Assembly: GCA_003988855.1 (NCBI GenBank)
Contig: QYAI01000016.1
Coordinates: forward strand, 127,648-191,647
Length of the DNA: 64,000 bases
Origin: Arachnopeziza araneosa
Taxonomy: Eukaryota > Ascomycota > Leotiomycetes > Helotiales > Arachnopezizaceae
Direction: 5' to 3'
Made by a program: the position numbers and the translations under genes. The notes under the pieces are model-generated. The model saw nothing but the letters and a program-made list of their open reading frames with translations, did not search any database and was not told the origin of the DNA. Positions 45,501 to 57,234 of the stretch are shown piece after piece; the stretch's first letter is position 1; each line of letters begins with the position of its first letter.

Positions 45501-47805
45501 ATGGGCGTCAACATCAAGGTTGGCAGCCATGTGCTGTCCTACATCTCGGAGCCGCCTCCAAAACAACCTCTGATCAATCGATCTCGCGCAAAACATGGCC
45601 AAATGGCTCCCCTTGGCCGCAAGTTGGTTTGTTTCTATTGCAATAGGAAGTCCAACGTCAAATATGACGGACGCATCACCCTGTGGGAGTGCATTAATTG
45701 CGACTCTGTAAACTATCTTGACGAAGTAGGTCTCCCCTTCCCGTCTCCTTCCTCGAGAACTCATTTCGATCGAATACTAAACTCTGACCAGAACGGCGAC
45801 ATCACGGATCCTCCTGTTGCTCTCGCCTACGATGCTCATCCTGCTCCTGTTCCAGTCAAGTATGCGACGCGCACCGAGTCATCCGACTACATCGATTCCA
45901 ACAACGTCTTCTGCACTACGTGTGTCAAGAACCAACATCTTTATACCTCTTCCCTTCGAGAATACGAGTTTGATGTTGAAGACCTCTTCTCGAAGAATGT
46001 CTATGACTACGTGCAAGCCGAGAGGGAGATTACCAAATTCAAGAACGGCCTTGAGGCACGATATCCTCAGGTCTGCGCAGACTGCGAGCCCCGTGTCTTA
46101 GAAAAACTCAAGACTGCCAAACGAACAGCACAAACGGACCATATCGGTCGTCTTTTAAAGAAAACCAAGGAAAGAAGAAATACCGCTCAAAATGGAATCT
46201 TATCCGTCCGGACCTTTGAGAAGGTTGGAAAGTGGTCTTGCCTCATTGGTATCTTTGGACAACTGCTCTGGCACATCATCACTCTACTTAGCATTGCGGA
46301 ACACAATTACTCTACCAAAATTGCCAACTCTACGACGCTGAGCTCTATCATAGCACTCCGCATCGCAATCATCTCTACTCTTACGTCGAGTCTACATCCT
46401 GCCTATGATCTTATACTCACGGTACCGTATCTATCATCATTCATCTCGGATTTGACATTGGATTCTCTCCCGAAATACAGCCTCATCATCACTTTGCCCT
46501 CCTTACTGTGGAGCCCCAAGTTCAGAGAAGCTGCTTACGGTTTCTTGACTCATGTCAATGGCTACGTCGCCTATTACAAACTTCAGTTTATGCTCTTTTC
46601 CCTTCGACTTATATTCTATCTTCTCATGGGAACCAAGCTTTTCTCCGATCCATTCGCCCCTATAATGGCTGGCTCACACCTAATTATGCCTTGCTTCGTT
46701 ATCTTGGTAAGCCATATCTACCCTTGATCCTTTCGATTTCTAACTATACCAGATTGCCTACAAGATGAAGCATTGTGTCAAGGTTGATATCGGTCCTCTA
46801 TTCGCCATTCCAGATAAAATTAATTTTGTCGGACCGCCCACTGGAAGTCCCATGGAAAAAGAGAGTTCGATTGAAGTCACAAGGAAGCTCATTGCTTCTG
46901 GACGCCCGCTCCCGGAACCCATATTTGTAGGAACAGATTATGGCAGCTTATCGAAATCTTTCGATCAACATTCCCCGCCACCTAATCATTCACAAAAACC
47001 GCAAACACGTCCGTCTCCCAAGACATACATTCAAGACAGTGAAGTCAGGCATCGCTTTACTGCAAACAATTTCAGTCAAACAAGAGTACCAAGACGGCCG
47101 GCTCCAGATAATCAACAAGAAGAGTATGACCGTCTATCTTCGTCCCTCAATTTTCCACGCCAAACAACCCCGCCTTTCACGCTCATGTCAGAAACCGAGC
47201 AAAGTCAATATCTGACAAGTGGAAAGACCCCAGCCCGTCTAGATGACACATTCGATGAGAATCCAGTAGAGGAGATGGAATGGTCTCCAACAAAATCGAG
47301 ATCTCTTCATCGAGCATTCAACCCTACTTCCGCGGGGATGACGGCCACTCAGACAACCACTCTCTTTGGCCAGCAACAGCAGTTTCAAGAAGCGCAATTC
47401 AATCAGATCCCCGTTGCAGAAAAACCATCAAACTTTTGGTTCAAGGTTCCTCCTGCACCAATTGCACCTGCCCACCGTCTGCGAAATCCGCCCAACCAAC
47501 CCAAGTTGCGTGTGTCTTCCCCAGAAGCCAAGCAAGGCTTTTTCAGCAACGTCACCCATCATTCCCAATTGGGTAGTCCTTCAAGTGACCCATCGCCAAG
47601 CGAATTTTTCAACCAGCAAACATTTTTTCCTGATCAGGTAGCACCTAGCGAAGGAGAAGACCTAGCCGATCTTTTCGGCGGGTTTTCGTTATCAAAAACC
47701 AATCCGGCTACTCGAAAGCCTGGGTGGAATTGGAGTGGTTTCATTTTTCCAACTCTGTTGGTCTTAGTAGCGGTCATTTACGGTTACTTCTGGCTTGGAA
47801 AATGA
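45501..47805 (+). CDS. Ima1/NET5-type inner nuclear membrane protein
   Basis: Three exons (45501-45725, 45792-46706, 46753-47805), 730 residues. The N-terminal domain has two CxxC pairs (C44, C47, C64, C67) that bind zinc in the Ima1 N-terminal fold (PF09779), followed by NYLDENGDITDPP once intron 1 is removed. About five membrane helices fall between residues 230 and 380, then a long Ser/Pro/Gln-rich nucleoplasmic region and a last membrane helix (about 707-725). Ima1 and its animal relative Samp1 link heterochromatin and the cytoskeleton to the inner nuclear membrane. The 66-nt first intron has no stop codon and keeps the frame, so an unspliced transcript would be read through with 22 extra residues. 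I prefer the spliced form because it recovers the conserved motif. Confidence 0.83.
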
Positions 47806-48798
47806 ATCGTATCTAGTATATGAAGGGCTGTAACTAGGAAAAGAAAGGGGGATAGGATACGAAATCTGTACATATACGATTATGAAAGCATTGGGGGGGT
47901 TTTTCAAAAAGGCGCCAGGTTGTATTTTAGATATTACAAAAGGACATTAACTTATGCATAGCTTAGCTAGATAAATGAAAGTATCAAAGAACTTGGTACT
48001 TTTTGCTGTCGCTCAAGCCATTTGAACCCGGTACTGAAAGGTTGAAGACAATCTACTGCTATTCGAATCAATGTGAGCAATGATGCCTCCTCAGTGTTTA
48101 TAATTCGATTCATGTTCCCCACACAGTCTCCAATTAATGTGGTATCAAGGGCCCCAAAATTTCTCACGCAACGTTTAGTAATATTTTCCACGAAAATTTT
48201 GGTTGTGTCTGCCCTTGGCGAAAATGCTGATGAAAACATCGTTGTGTGGCGAACTTTCCGTGATGGACATGGTCTCATTCAACATCTCAACAACATCAAT
48301 TCTGGCTCTAACCTCCATTTATCTGCAAAAGCTTCCCTAAAGGCCATCAACAATAGACTGCAATACTTTTTTGAGGTTGAACAATTCTTCGAACCAAGGT
48401 CTAATAGCCTCAAGGTCACGCGTACCCTTAGTCCGCCTTGTGGGGGTAGCGGCTTTGCCCGACCTCAGATTCTCTTACCACTTCTAGTTACGAAAAGATC
48501 ATGAAGCTACACGTGCGATAAAACCAAATTGATTCCACGCTCCTTCACTTGCCTCTTTCTTCCCCCTCAACAAAGCACGAATTTCTAGAGTCTAGAGATA
48601 TACCACCTCAATACGTCAAAATGCGTTGACCATACGCCCCCGGCCTCGAGAGTCATTCATCGTGCCTTTTTGGCCAGATCCCGGATTCCCGGAGGACTCG
48701 AAAGATCTATTGGGGCGTGTGAGAAGTCATCAGTTGCAATTATTTCTGCACAGGTCATTTCAACCCAAGTCTCAACAGCAAGTTGGCGAGTGAAACAG
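47806..48798. other. Intergenic region with a possible gene relic
   Basis: About 1 kb between two plus-strand genes. The left 150 nt is a 3-prime tail with a G7-T5 run. A minus-strand stretch that resembles broken coding sequence is listed separately. A 131-codon plus-strand ORF starting at 48112 overlaps it and is thought to be a shadow. Confidence 0.4.
47967..48478 (-). pseudogene. Possible decayed coding sequence
   Basis: Read on the minus strand, one frame from about 48478 to 48335 gives amphipathic, protein-like sequence (LEAIRPWFEELFNLKKVLQ) and ends at a TAG. A neighbouring frame continues it (AFREAFADKWRLEPELMLL), meets a TGA at about 48285, and goes on to 47967 (TTKIFVENITKRCVRNFG and LTLIRIAVDCLQPFSTGF). 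The alternation of frames with interior stops and no good splice sites suggests a degenerating gene fragment. I do not recognise a family, and chance cannot be ruled out. Confidence 0.25.
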
Positions 48799-49907
48799 AT
48801 GACCATGGAGCAAAGACGAGGAGCTGAGCACGAGAGCAAGAGTAAAAGCATGGTTTCTCGACGAGCACCAAGAACATTCATCGAGGAGCAGAAATTTATG
48901 GAGTTTGTAACTGCTGGTCTCACGCCCCGAAGCAATGAGAATGAGACGCAGCAAGAGAAAATTGGAAGAAGAACCAGGAGTTCCTCGACCACCGTAGATA
49001 TTAGAATGTTCCCCATCGTAGATATTGGAAAAGATCTTAGCCATGCCTTCCCAACGACGATGGAGGATATGGGAAAGCAAGGTCCGTTACCCCATGCATG
49101 ACTTTCGTTATAGATTTGGTCTTCTCCTACAACCCAACCTTGCAACTGCATTACTAGTGTTTAGCTAAAATCCGGTAGTTGTCAAAAGCCTCGAAGCAGC
49201 AAAGAAAGTTACCAAGGAAAGAATCGATAGCCGGCCCATAAACTTCGGTGAAGTTATTCCTGGTCGCATTTATCGGAGCAGTTTTCCAGTTGAGGAAGAT
49301 TTCCAATTTCTCAAAACTCTCGGGTTGAAGACCGTTATGTATGTATTCTAAATTACCACGGTTCCAACTGTTTCTAATTCATTACAGTTCCCTCGTCAAG
49401 AAAGACTTCAGCCCTGAATTCCGGGGATTTGTCAAGGATAATGCCATCACACACAGAATCGTTGATATGCAAGGCACGAAGAAAGTCGATATTCCCGAAC
49501 ACATCATGAAAGCTATTATGGAAATTGTCCTTGATAAAGAAAATTACCCCGTACTGATTCACTGCAATCATGGCAAGGTATCTTGTCGCCTCCTCCTAGA
49601 TCTATCCTTCACCACTAACGTATGTCAGCACCGAACAGGCTGTGCAGTAGGTGTTATTCGCCATGTTACCGGTTGGAAAGCAAATGAGATCGTAGAGGAG
49701 TATCGTGGCTATGCCGCTCCGAAAGTCAGAGACTGTGATGTCAAATACCTTTCGGAGTACCAAGTATCTACGCTTCATCACCTCTTCGCTAAACATGACA
49801 TTCATCATCGTCAACAACCTTCAGCTTATGACAGTTCTAGAATAGCACAATTGATTGTGATTGTTACCATTGTGCTGATGATTTGGGTTACTAGTATATT
49901 TTGTTGA
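48799..49907 (+). CDS. Siw14-like atypical dual-specificity phosphatase with C-terminal membrane anchor
   Basis: Four exons (48799-49081, 49179-49338, 49388-49577, 49629-49907), 303 residues. The plant-and-fungi DSP fold covers about residues 110-260: INFGEVIPGRIYRSSFPVEE, TLGLKTVISLVKKDFSPEF, and the catalytic loop HCNHGKHRTG with Cys207 and Arg213 (C-x5-R). Yeast Siw14 hydrolyses the beta-phosphate of 5-diphosphoinositol phosphates, so control of inositol pyrophosphate signalling is the best guess. Two points differ from yeast: an added basic/Ser N-terminus of about 95 residues, and a hydrophobic C-terminal helix (AQLIVIVTIVLMIWVTSIF) that would tail-anchor the enzyme. Intron 3 splits the catalytic loop and is 51 nt without stops. 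The exon 2 acceptor is GGTAG at 49178; the nearer TTTAG gives a stop. Confidence 0.82.
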
Positions 49908-50497
49908 ACCAATTATCTCTCGGAAGTCTTTCCTTCCCTAATACGGAGTTTTGGGCATATGCATGGAATGTGAAAAATGGATGGGCATTTTATTGGTATA
50001 GAAAAGTCGTCGAATAGAGTGGGCTGGATGCATTGGAGTTACAGAATCTTGAAGTAAATTGCAGGGGCAGCCCGAAGTTTGCATCAGGTACACTTGGCCT
50101 TGTCCTTCTAGATGTATTCCTACTGTATTTATAAAGTGGAGCAAGATGCTCTCCAACTATTTCTTTAACTTCGCGCGGTAAACCCTCACATTGACGAAGC
50201 CAATAAACAAGAAAGATTTCATCAGTATATTGGTAAGACCATGTGGTCGATATGTTACAGGCATTTAGTCATCTATTATACAAGTACAATACAATGCTAT
50301 TAGGAATCCAATATCCTACGACTTGCAATTTTCAGGCCAGATCCTCCACAAGCTAGATATATTGCAGTTCATTCCTCCCCAATCTTGAAGCAGATTGTTT
50401 AGTGCGCCTTTTTTGCCAGTTCAAATTCACCAGTCTAAGAAAATCAAACCCTGCCTGCATCACTTCTGTTAGAAACAAGATCCTAGGCTTTCTCCTA
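49908..50497. other. Convergent intergenic region
   Basis: About 590 nt, A/T-rich, between the tails of the Siw14-like and AIM19-like genes. Nothing recognised. Confidence 0.45.
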
Positions 50498-50985
50498 TTA
50501 AATCTTTTCTTCTTTCTTTTCCCGTTTACTCAACCCATAAACCAAGCCCCCGCCAACCAGGTTACAAGCCGCAAGTCCCATTGCAAAGCCTCTCGTTAAA
50601 CCTCTTGCTCCAAAGGTGCTCCCCATGCGCCCACGTATTCCGAGCCCATTTCCTAAGCTTCGCCTCCGTGCCATAAGCAAATAGAGACCTGACCAAGCGG
50701 CTGTGAGGCCGGCGGAGTCTACGGTGAAGTGCTGGAGGTTGAGGTATGTGCTGAAGAGCAGGACGGGTGGGAAGAGCATTGGAAGAGGTCGGAAGGGTCG
50801 CATATGGAGCGCTGTTATTAGAGTCGCTAGGAGTGTTGGTGGGAGTGGACTTTCTGTGCCATTGGTAAATATATATTCTTAAATACGAAGGAAGCATAGA
50901 AATATGAGGACTTACTGCCCCAATCCATTGCGTATGAAATGACTATCTTCTTGACATCTTGCGCGACTTCTTCGGATGAAGACAT
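50498..50985 (-). CDS. AIM19-family mitochondrial membrane protein
   Basis: Two exons (50985-50916, 50853-50498), 141 residues. The second exon in the spliced frame reads SPLPPTLLATLITALHMRPF, then a hydrophobic segment and a GLYLLMARRRSLG loop, then RGLTRGFAMGLAACNLVGGG and a Lys/Glu-rich tail. Three to four short membrane helices fit the AIM19 family (PF10315), named from yeast mutants with altered mitochondrial inheritance; the molecular role is not known. The 62-nt intron has a GTAAGT donor and CACAG acceptor, and only the phase used here leads into the hydrophobic frame; the competing frame in exon 2 is Pro/Arg-rich and unlike a protein. Confidence 0.7.
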
Positions 50986-51264
50986 GGTGCTTTCCAATAA
51001 CCACAAAGACTCTAGTGAAGTTTAGAAGATTGGAAAAACCCAAGCCTGCAGAGTAACAATTCTCAAATCGATCGATGACGGAGGTTAGGTTGCTATCACG
51101 TGTAATTTCAGCCGCTTGTCAAGCCACAGCTGTCCAAATTCAGCAGGTCAAAGCTTCGTTGCATGTCTGGCCCGAACCAACAGTTCACATAAAAAACCCA
51201 TCACGTCCTCGCATTATTACGCTTGACTTTATCATTTCGCGCCCATTTCTCCCCTCGCTGCGCA
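50986..51264. other. Divergent promoter region
   Basis: About 280 nt between the AIM19-like gene (-) and the J-protein gene (+). No ORF of note. Confidence 0.4.
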
Positions 51265-52448
51265 ATGCCCGCAACCACAGCATCCGGCGCGGACACCAAG
51301 GGCAACGGCTCTGCAAAAGCGCGAAGCCATGACCACAATCAAGGGAATCAAGGTCGCTCCTATACTGTCGAGCAGAAGGCCGAAGTCATCAGAATTCGCC
51401 GTTGCAATGCCACTGCCTTTTACGATATTCTGAATTTAGAGAGCGTCAAGACCACGGTCACGGATACAGAGATCAAAAAAGCTTACAGAAAGATATCGCT
51501 GCTTACACATCCGGATAAGAATGGACACGAACATGCGGATGAAGCCTTCAAGATGGTTAGCCGAGCGTTTGGGGTGCTCGGGGACAAAGATAAGAGAGCC
51601 AAGTTTGATAGATTTGGAGGCGATCCAGACAGTAGGTTTGGTGGAGGAGGAGGAGGAGGAGGGGCTCCATCTTCAAATCCGTTCAGTGGCTTCTCTGGAG
51701 GAAGGACACCTAGGACCAGTACTGGAGGAGCGGGAGGAGCAGGCATGTGGGAGGAGGAGATGAGCCCAGAGGAGATGTTCCAGAGATTTTTTGGAGGAGG
51801 CGGACTAGGCGGTGGCTTCGGGCCATTTGGTGGCGGCGGTAAGTTCTTCTCTATAGCGAGCCCCATTATGCAAAAATGCTGATAGCAGATATAGGAGGAT
51901 TTGGCGACGGTGGATTCGTCTTCAATATGGGAGGTGGCCCAGGCGTGAGAGTACACCAATTTGGTGGTGCGAGACCACGGAGGAGGCCAAGAAATCCAAA
52001 TGCGCCTGAAGAAGCTCCAGCGTCTCTATTAAACACATTATTAGGATTCCTGCCATTGATATTAATTCTGATACTACCTCTTCTATCTTCACTCTTTTCC
52101 GGATCTGGATCCACGCCATCTTTGCCCTCGATGCGATTTGACAGCGCGGTACCGCCGAATACTGAGCATAGGCATACACAACGATTGAAAGTGAAGTATT
52201 TTATTAATCCAGCAGAGGTAGCACATTACACGCCATCACAGTTACATAAACTCGACCAGGAGGCAGAAGTTTTCTACGTTTCAAGACTTAATGTGGAATG
52301 TGAACAGGAACAGACGATAAGGCAGGAGCTCGTTCAACAAGCTCAAGGATGGTTCTATCAGGATGTAGAGAAGATGGCCAGAGCATCAGCCATGCCGATG
52401 AATGCTTGCAAAAAACTTACTGAACTCAATTCAGCCAGGAGATATTAA
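51265..52448 (+). CDS. ER-membrane J-domain co-chaperone (DNAJB12/Hlj1-like)
   Basis: Two exons (51265-51838, 51889-52448), 377 residues. The J domain lies at about residues 48-115 (NATAFYDILNLE, KAYRKISLLTHPDKNGHEHADEAF) with the essential HPD. A Gly-rich and Phe-rich linker with several GGGGG runs follows, then one membrane helix at about 240-262 (LLGFLPLILILILPLLSSLF) and the C-terminal DUF1977 domain facing the lumen (VKYFINPAEVAHYTPSQLHKLDQ). This is the DNAJB12/B14 architecture: it recruits cytosolic Hsp70 to the ER surface for degradation or folding of membrane proteins. The 50-nt intron falls inside the Gly-rich linker. Function is a family inference. Confidence 0.88.
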
Positions 52449-52996
52449 GGTCAGCATTAGAAGTGGGGGCAATCAATTCTTTGTACAAGTTAGTTTATGG
52501 ATGGTATTTCTTTGAGAAGCATGGCGTTTGGGCTTATTGCATTACGGGTAGGACTGGCCTACTCTCGAGATGGTGATAATAGAGAATATATCAACGAGGC
52601 GGCTCAGATCACTTTCTGTCCTTTCTGTCTCGCTAATTCTTGATTCACACATTTTTTCTTTCGATTTCAGCCTGCTGCTGAGACTTGATTCTGGAAACAT
52701 TGAGACACTGAACAATCTCTGTGTCCATCTTAAACTTGCAACTAGTTGTCTTTGACTATGCATGTCGCATTCTGAAAGCCCAAAGCCGCTCAGCCTCTCC
52801 CGTTTAGTGGCTGCAACTTATTGATAATCAGCCTCTTCAGAAGGTTCGAGAGTCATTCCCCTGCTATTTTTGGCCTATCGATATCGCTAAACAGTGGTGC
52901 ACGGCCATAACGATCCCAACGTTACGAATGTCCGCAAGGCTGATACCTCCTCCCTCTCTTCTTTGTAAACACAAGCCTTCAACATCATCTGCCACC
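52449..52996. other. Promoter region of UFD2
   Basis: About 550 nt. The UFD2 frame is open back to an ATG at 52928, 23 codons upstream of the chosen start, so part of this stretch may be translated in an alternative form. No other feature seen. Confidence 0.45.
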
Positions 52997-55900
52997 ATGG
53001 ACAGTAACCCACCACCCCCTGGAACCGCTCCAGACGCTCCGGATAAGGAAAAGATGGACCAGGTTAGTTTCAGGGTTGCATATGTGATGCAGCTGACAGT
53101 GGCTAACTACATTGCTTCACAGATTCGCAGACGACGCCTCGAGAAGCTGGGAGGTCCAGCGACCCCAAAGGTAGAACAAGCAGATAGTGAAACTGGAGAT
53201 TCATCATCTACTCGACCTACAGCCCCCATTTCCAAAGCCACAGTTTCAATGCCTTCTCAAGCAGAAAATCCATTTACCAAAGTCGTCTCAACTGCCAGTC
53301 CGTCTAGTGCAATCCCCGTAAGAGAACCATCTTTAGCAGCAACGATGAAGCGACCTCGAGCTGAATCAGAAACGCAGAAAAACCTCCGCCCCGCTCCTCG
53401 AAAATCAACAGCTCCAGCAGCGGAGGAGAGCATTGATGCCTACGAGAATCGAATACTCGGCGCAACTTTCCGCGTCACCCTTGACCCAAACCAAAAGTTT
53501 GATACGGCAAACCATAAACTGATATACCTTCCAAATCTAAGGCAAGAATTAGAAGATGAGGCAGCTCCTATCATGCTCACAAAGGAGAGGTTGGACTCTG
53601 CCATTTTGGAGGCAGCGAGTTCTATTCCACACAACAAATCAGTTTTAGACTATCTGCTACCGTGCTACAAAAGGATAACGAAAACCATAGCCGCTTTGAG
53701 AGGCTACGCAAATGCTAAAGATGTCATACTGAAAGAGGCAAAACGACTTTGCATGAGTAATTGTATTTTCGCATTGGAAGTGCCAGAACTGTTCAGGTGA
53801 CGAATTCTTAATGTGCTACTATTTCGATCTAACTGACATCTCCAGTCGTGAACCAAATGCGGCAACTGATTCGCTTGCTCCTTATCTACTGCTTGAGCCT
53901 GGAGAAGAGAAGGGAGTCGATGCTAACTTCATGCTGGAACTCAAGGATCGGTTCGACGAGGATGAGTCGATTCCGGCAATGCTCGTAAAAGCGGTCATTA
54001 CTCTAAGTCAAGATCTCTCTAGGAAAAGCATGAATGATAACTTTAAGCCATATGTGAATGTAAGTTACAGGTACCCGTCAATTGGTAGCAGAATTAACTG
54101 GTTATTAGGCACTAAAGACCTTGTGTCATGATCCAAAAGTTGTAATCGCCATTTCTGAGCACCCTCTCTTCCAAATGGCTACATCTGCTCCAGCAATAGA
54201 AAAAAATACCTTGCTTGGTCCCTTTTTCAGAATATCACCTCTTCAGTCCGAAGTCACATTAGAATACTTCTCAGGTCCAAGATCAATGGACAAGAGAATG
54301 ATAACCACGTCCCAAGACGCTCTGCGATTAACTCTCCAATCTCATCAGAGAGACTTACTGGAAATTGCCAATTTATTCATTCGAGCGGATGAAATATCCC
54401 GCAACAAGACCTTGGACTGGTTTGCTTATATTGTCAATTCCAATCATAAAAGAAGAGCTTTGCGGCCAGATCCCAAAGATCTATCATCAGATGGGTTCTT
54501 GATGAACGTCACGGTCGTTCTTGATGGCCTCTGTACCCCTTTCATGGATAATACCTGGACAAAGATACAGAAGATTGATGTGGATTATTTGAGACGGAAC
54601 CCGCGAGTCGATATCAAAGACGAGACTAAATTGAACGCTGATCAAAATGCCTCAGATCAGTACTACTCAACCGTTGTTCCCGGAAAGTCGAATTTTATCT
54701 CTGAGATCTTCTTCTTGACATTGGCAGCCCATCACTACGGAAGTGAGGGAACAAATAGCATGCTCAAGGCCCTAGAGAAAGACATTAAATATTTGGAAGG
54801 CAAGATTACCGAACTAACGGCAGAACGACCAAAGCTTTTAAATGTAAGAAGAGAGAAACTGTTCCAGAAAGTATGCTAACATGTATAAGCAACCTGGTCA
54901 CCTCGCAAGATTTGACGATCAGCTCAAGAAGTTCAACGATGTTCTGGACAAGTCCTTCTCCCTCAAATATGCTGTTGAGGGTGTTCTCTTTGATAAAGTT
55001 ATGCAGGCAAAGATGGTGATGTTCATGAGACACGTTGTGGTATGGCTTTTGCGAATTGCAACTGCTTCCGACTATACCCCTGAGAAGACAATTAAGTAAG
55101 ATTGATCTGTACCATCTTGAATAATGGCTGACCTGTCTAGACTACCTCTATCAAGTACCCAACCGGATTCATTCAGATTTCTACCTGAATATATTTTGGA
55201 AGACATTGTTGGAAGCTTCAATTTCATTTTTCGGTAGGTCTATTATTGTTTTTTAATGACTTTGACTAATGCCATCTCAGATTTGTTCCCGATGTTATGA
55301 TATCTGCTGTCGGAGATGAAATCAACGCTCTCTGCATCACATTTCTGACCAATTCTGAATATATTAAGAATCCATATTTGAAGGCCAAGCTTGTGTCTCT
55401 CCTCTTCCACGGAACCTGGCCCGTATATCATCGGTCAAAGGGTGTTCTTGGAGATTCCCTCATTGGTACAAAGTTTGCCAACGACAATCTCCTTCATGCC
55501 CTGATGAAATTCTACATCGAGGTTGAATCAACCGGAGCCCACACTCAATTCTACGATAAGTTCAATATCAGATATGAGATATTTCAAGTCATCAAATGCA
55601 TCTGGACAAATGATGTGTATCAACAACGTCTAGCTAAGGAAAGTAAGACAAACACTGAATTCTTTCTAAGATTTGTCAATCTGCTTCTGAACGACGTCAC
55701 CTATGTTTTGGACGAAGCTCTAACGAAGTTTCCAAAAATCCATGACCTTCAAGCTGAATTGAGACAACCTAATAGCACTCTGACACCGGAGCAAAGGGCT
55801 GCTAAGGAAGAAGAGCTCCGCACCGCAGAGCACCAGGCCACGTCATATATGCAACTTACCAACGAAACTGTATCTATGATGAAGCTCTTCACCAAATCCC

Positions 55901-56544
55901 TCTCGTCCTCATTTACGATGCCTGAAATTGTCGACCGTGTAGCCGCTATGCTAGATTATACACTCGACATTCTTGCAGGACCTAAATCCGCCAATCTCAG
56001 GGTCGATGACATGAAGAAGTTCTCCTTTGAGCCACGCACACTCCTCTCCGAGTTTGTAGACATCTTTCTCAACCTTGGCGTTTCTGAAAACTTTGTCCAA
56101 GCTGTCGCGAGAGATGGACGTTCCTACAAGCCCACTAACTTTGATAATGCTTCTCGAATTATGATGCATTACAATCTTAAATCAGCAGCAGATATTGACA
56201 ACTGGGAAAATCTTAAGAGTCGTTTTGCACGCGCCAAGGAGATTGACGATCAGGACGAAGATGACCTTGGTGAACCCCCAGAGGAGTTCACGGACCCGAT
56301 TATGGCAACTCTAATGAATGATCCTGTGATTCTCCCCATTAGCAAGGCGATTGTGGATCGGAGCACGATTCGTAGTCATCTCTTGAGCGATCCACATGAT
56401 CCGTTCAATAGGACACCCTTGAAGATCGAAGATGTGATTGATGCTGTGGACTTGAGAGATCAAGTCAAGAAATGGAAAGAAGAGATGAGGGCTAAGGCCT
56501 CTGCTGCCAGAAATGGTGATAAAATGGATCTCAATGAGGGTTAG
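52997..56544 (+). CDS. UFD2: Ubiquitin chain-elongation factor E4 (Ufd2)
   Basis: Seven exons (52997-53062, 53123-53796, 53846-54059, 54109-54843, 54890-55095, 55141-55233, 55281-56544), 1083 residues. Ufd2 extends short ubiquitin chains on substrates brought by Cdc48. The long armadillo-like core spans about 200-950 with KTLCHDPKVVIAISEHPLF, GPFFRISPLQSEV and RFVPDVMISAVGDEI as landmarks, and the C-terminal U-box at about 997-1067 begins EEFTDPIMATLMNDPVILP. The N-terminus has MDQIRRRRLEKLGGP after intron 1. The start at 52997 has a perfect GCCACCATGG context; an in-frame ATG at 52928 exists but is poorer. Intron 1 (60 nt) keeps the frame without a stop. Confidence 0.92.
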
Positions 56545-56847
56545 GAGCTGTTGCATGACATGGCGTCTGGAGTTCTACGGCTCATTTGTGGTGGCTCTCT
56601 GCTAAGCATTGGTCTACGCGGCAGCATTATGATGACACGGCTATGTAGACTATTATTGGGTCCAAAGAATCTTCTCATGACTACACAGAGTAGATGATTT
56701 CTATCCACATTTTACTTTTTCTTTGTGTTCATATCTCCTTCTATCTTTTAGTCTCGAACCCCAACTACAAATTTAGGTAGGTTATGTGGTAAATCCTCGA
56801 GTGCAGTGCGTTTCCTTGCTGCTCAATTCGTATTTGAATCTCAAGAG
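56545..56847. other. Convergent spacer
   Basis: About 300 nt of 3-prime region between UFD2 and a minus-strand gene; nothing recognised. Confidence 0.4.
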
Positions 56848-57234
56848 TCATTGCTCTGCAAGTACCCGTGCCACCACTGCTCTCAGGCCCTCGATCTCAA
56901 ATTGCATCCTAGTGACCGGAACAAGTTGTTGGTCATTAACATCCTGCAAGATTTCGATAGCCGGTTGCAAATAAGCAAGCATGCCCTTGACCATGAGCCC
57001 CGGGCTCCATACGACTGATCTGTCCTTCATCACTTGAATCCGTTCTTGAACAGCGCCGATGTAGTCTGCTTTGGCTTGGTTCTGATCGTGGAGGTCTCGG
57101 ATCAAGAGGCCGAGCATCGCGGCTTGGTTTTTGGTTTTGATGAAGAGTTTAGGCATGGTTTTGGGGTCTGGAGGAGGCGATGGCTCAGGTCGAGCATGAA
57201 GTTTTAACTCTGGAGTGCGTGGCATGGGAAGCAT
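56848..57234 (-). CDS. Small helical protein of unknown function
   Basis: Single exon, 128 residues, starting at a true ATG. After a Pro/Arg-rich N-terminus of about 30 residues the rest is helix-forming, with balanced charge (NQAAMLGLLIRDLHDQNQAK, SPGLMVKGMLAYLQPAIEIL, RMQFEIEGLRAVVARVLAEQ). Codon-position pattern and amphipathic spacing look coding, and no competing frame does. I do not recognise a family. It lies tail-to-tail with UFD2 and head-to-tail with the next unknown gene on the same strand. It could be a fungal-specific protein or part of a larger gene whose other exons I have missed. Confidence 0.55.
   Translation of the reverse strand: MLPMPRTPELKLHARPEPSPPPDPKTMPKLFIKTKNQAAMLGLLIRDLHDQNQAKADYIGAVQERIQVMKDRSVVWSPGLMVKGMLAYLQPAIEILQDVNDQQLVPVTRMQFEIEGLRAVVARVLAEQ

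Noticed and set aside
48112..48504. Plus-strand ORF of 131 codons
   Set aside because: No recognisable features, and the opposite strand is at least as protein-like; no splice or homology support.
56740..56770. T-loop-like GGGGTTCGAGAC on the minus strand, possible tRNA
   Set aside because: No matching acceptor stem, D-loop or anticodon arm can be formed around it.
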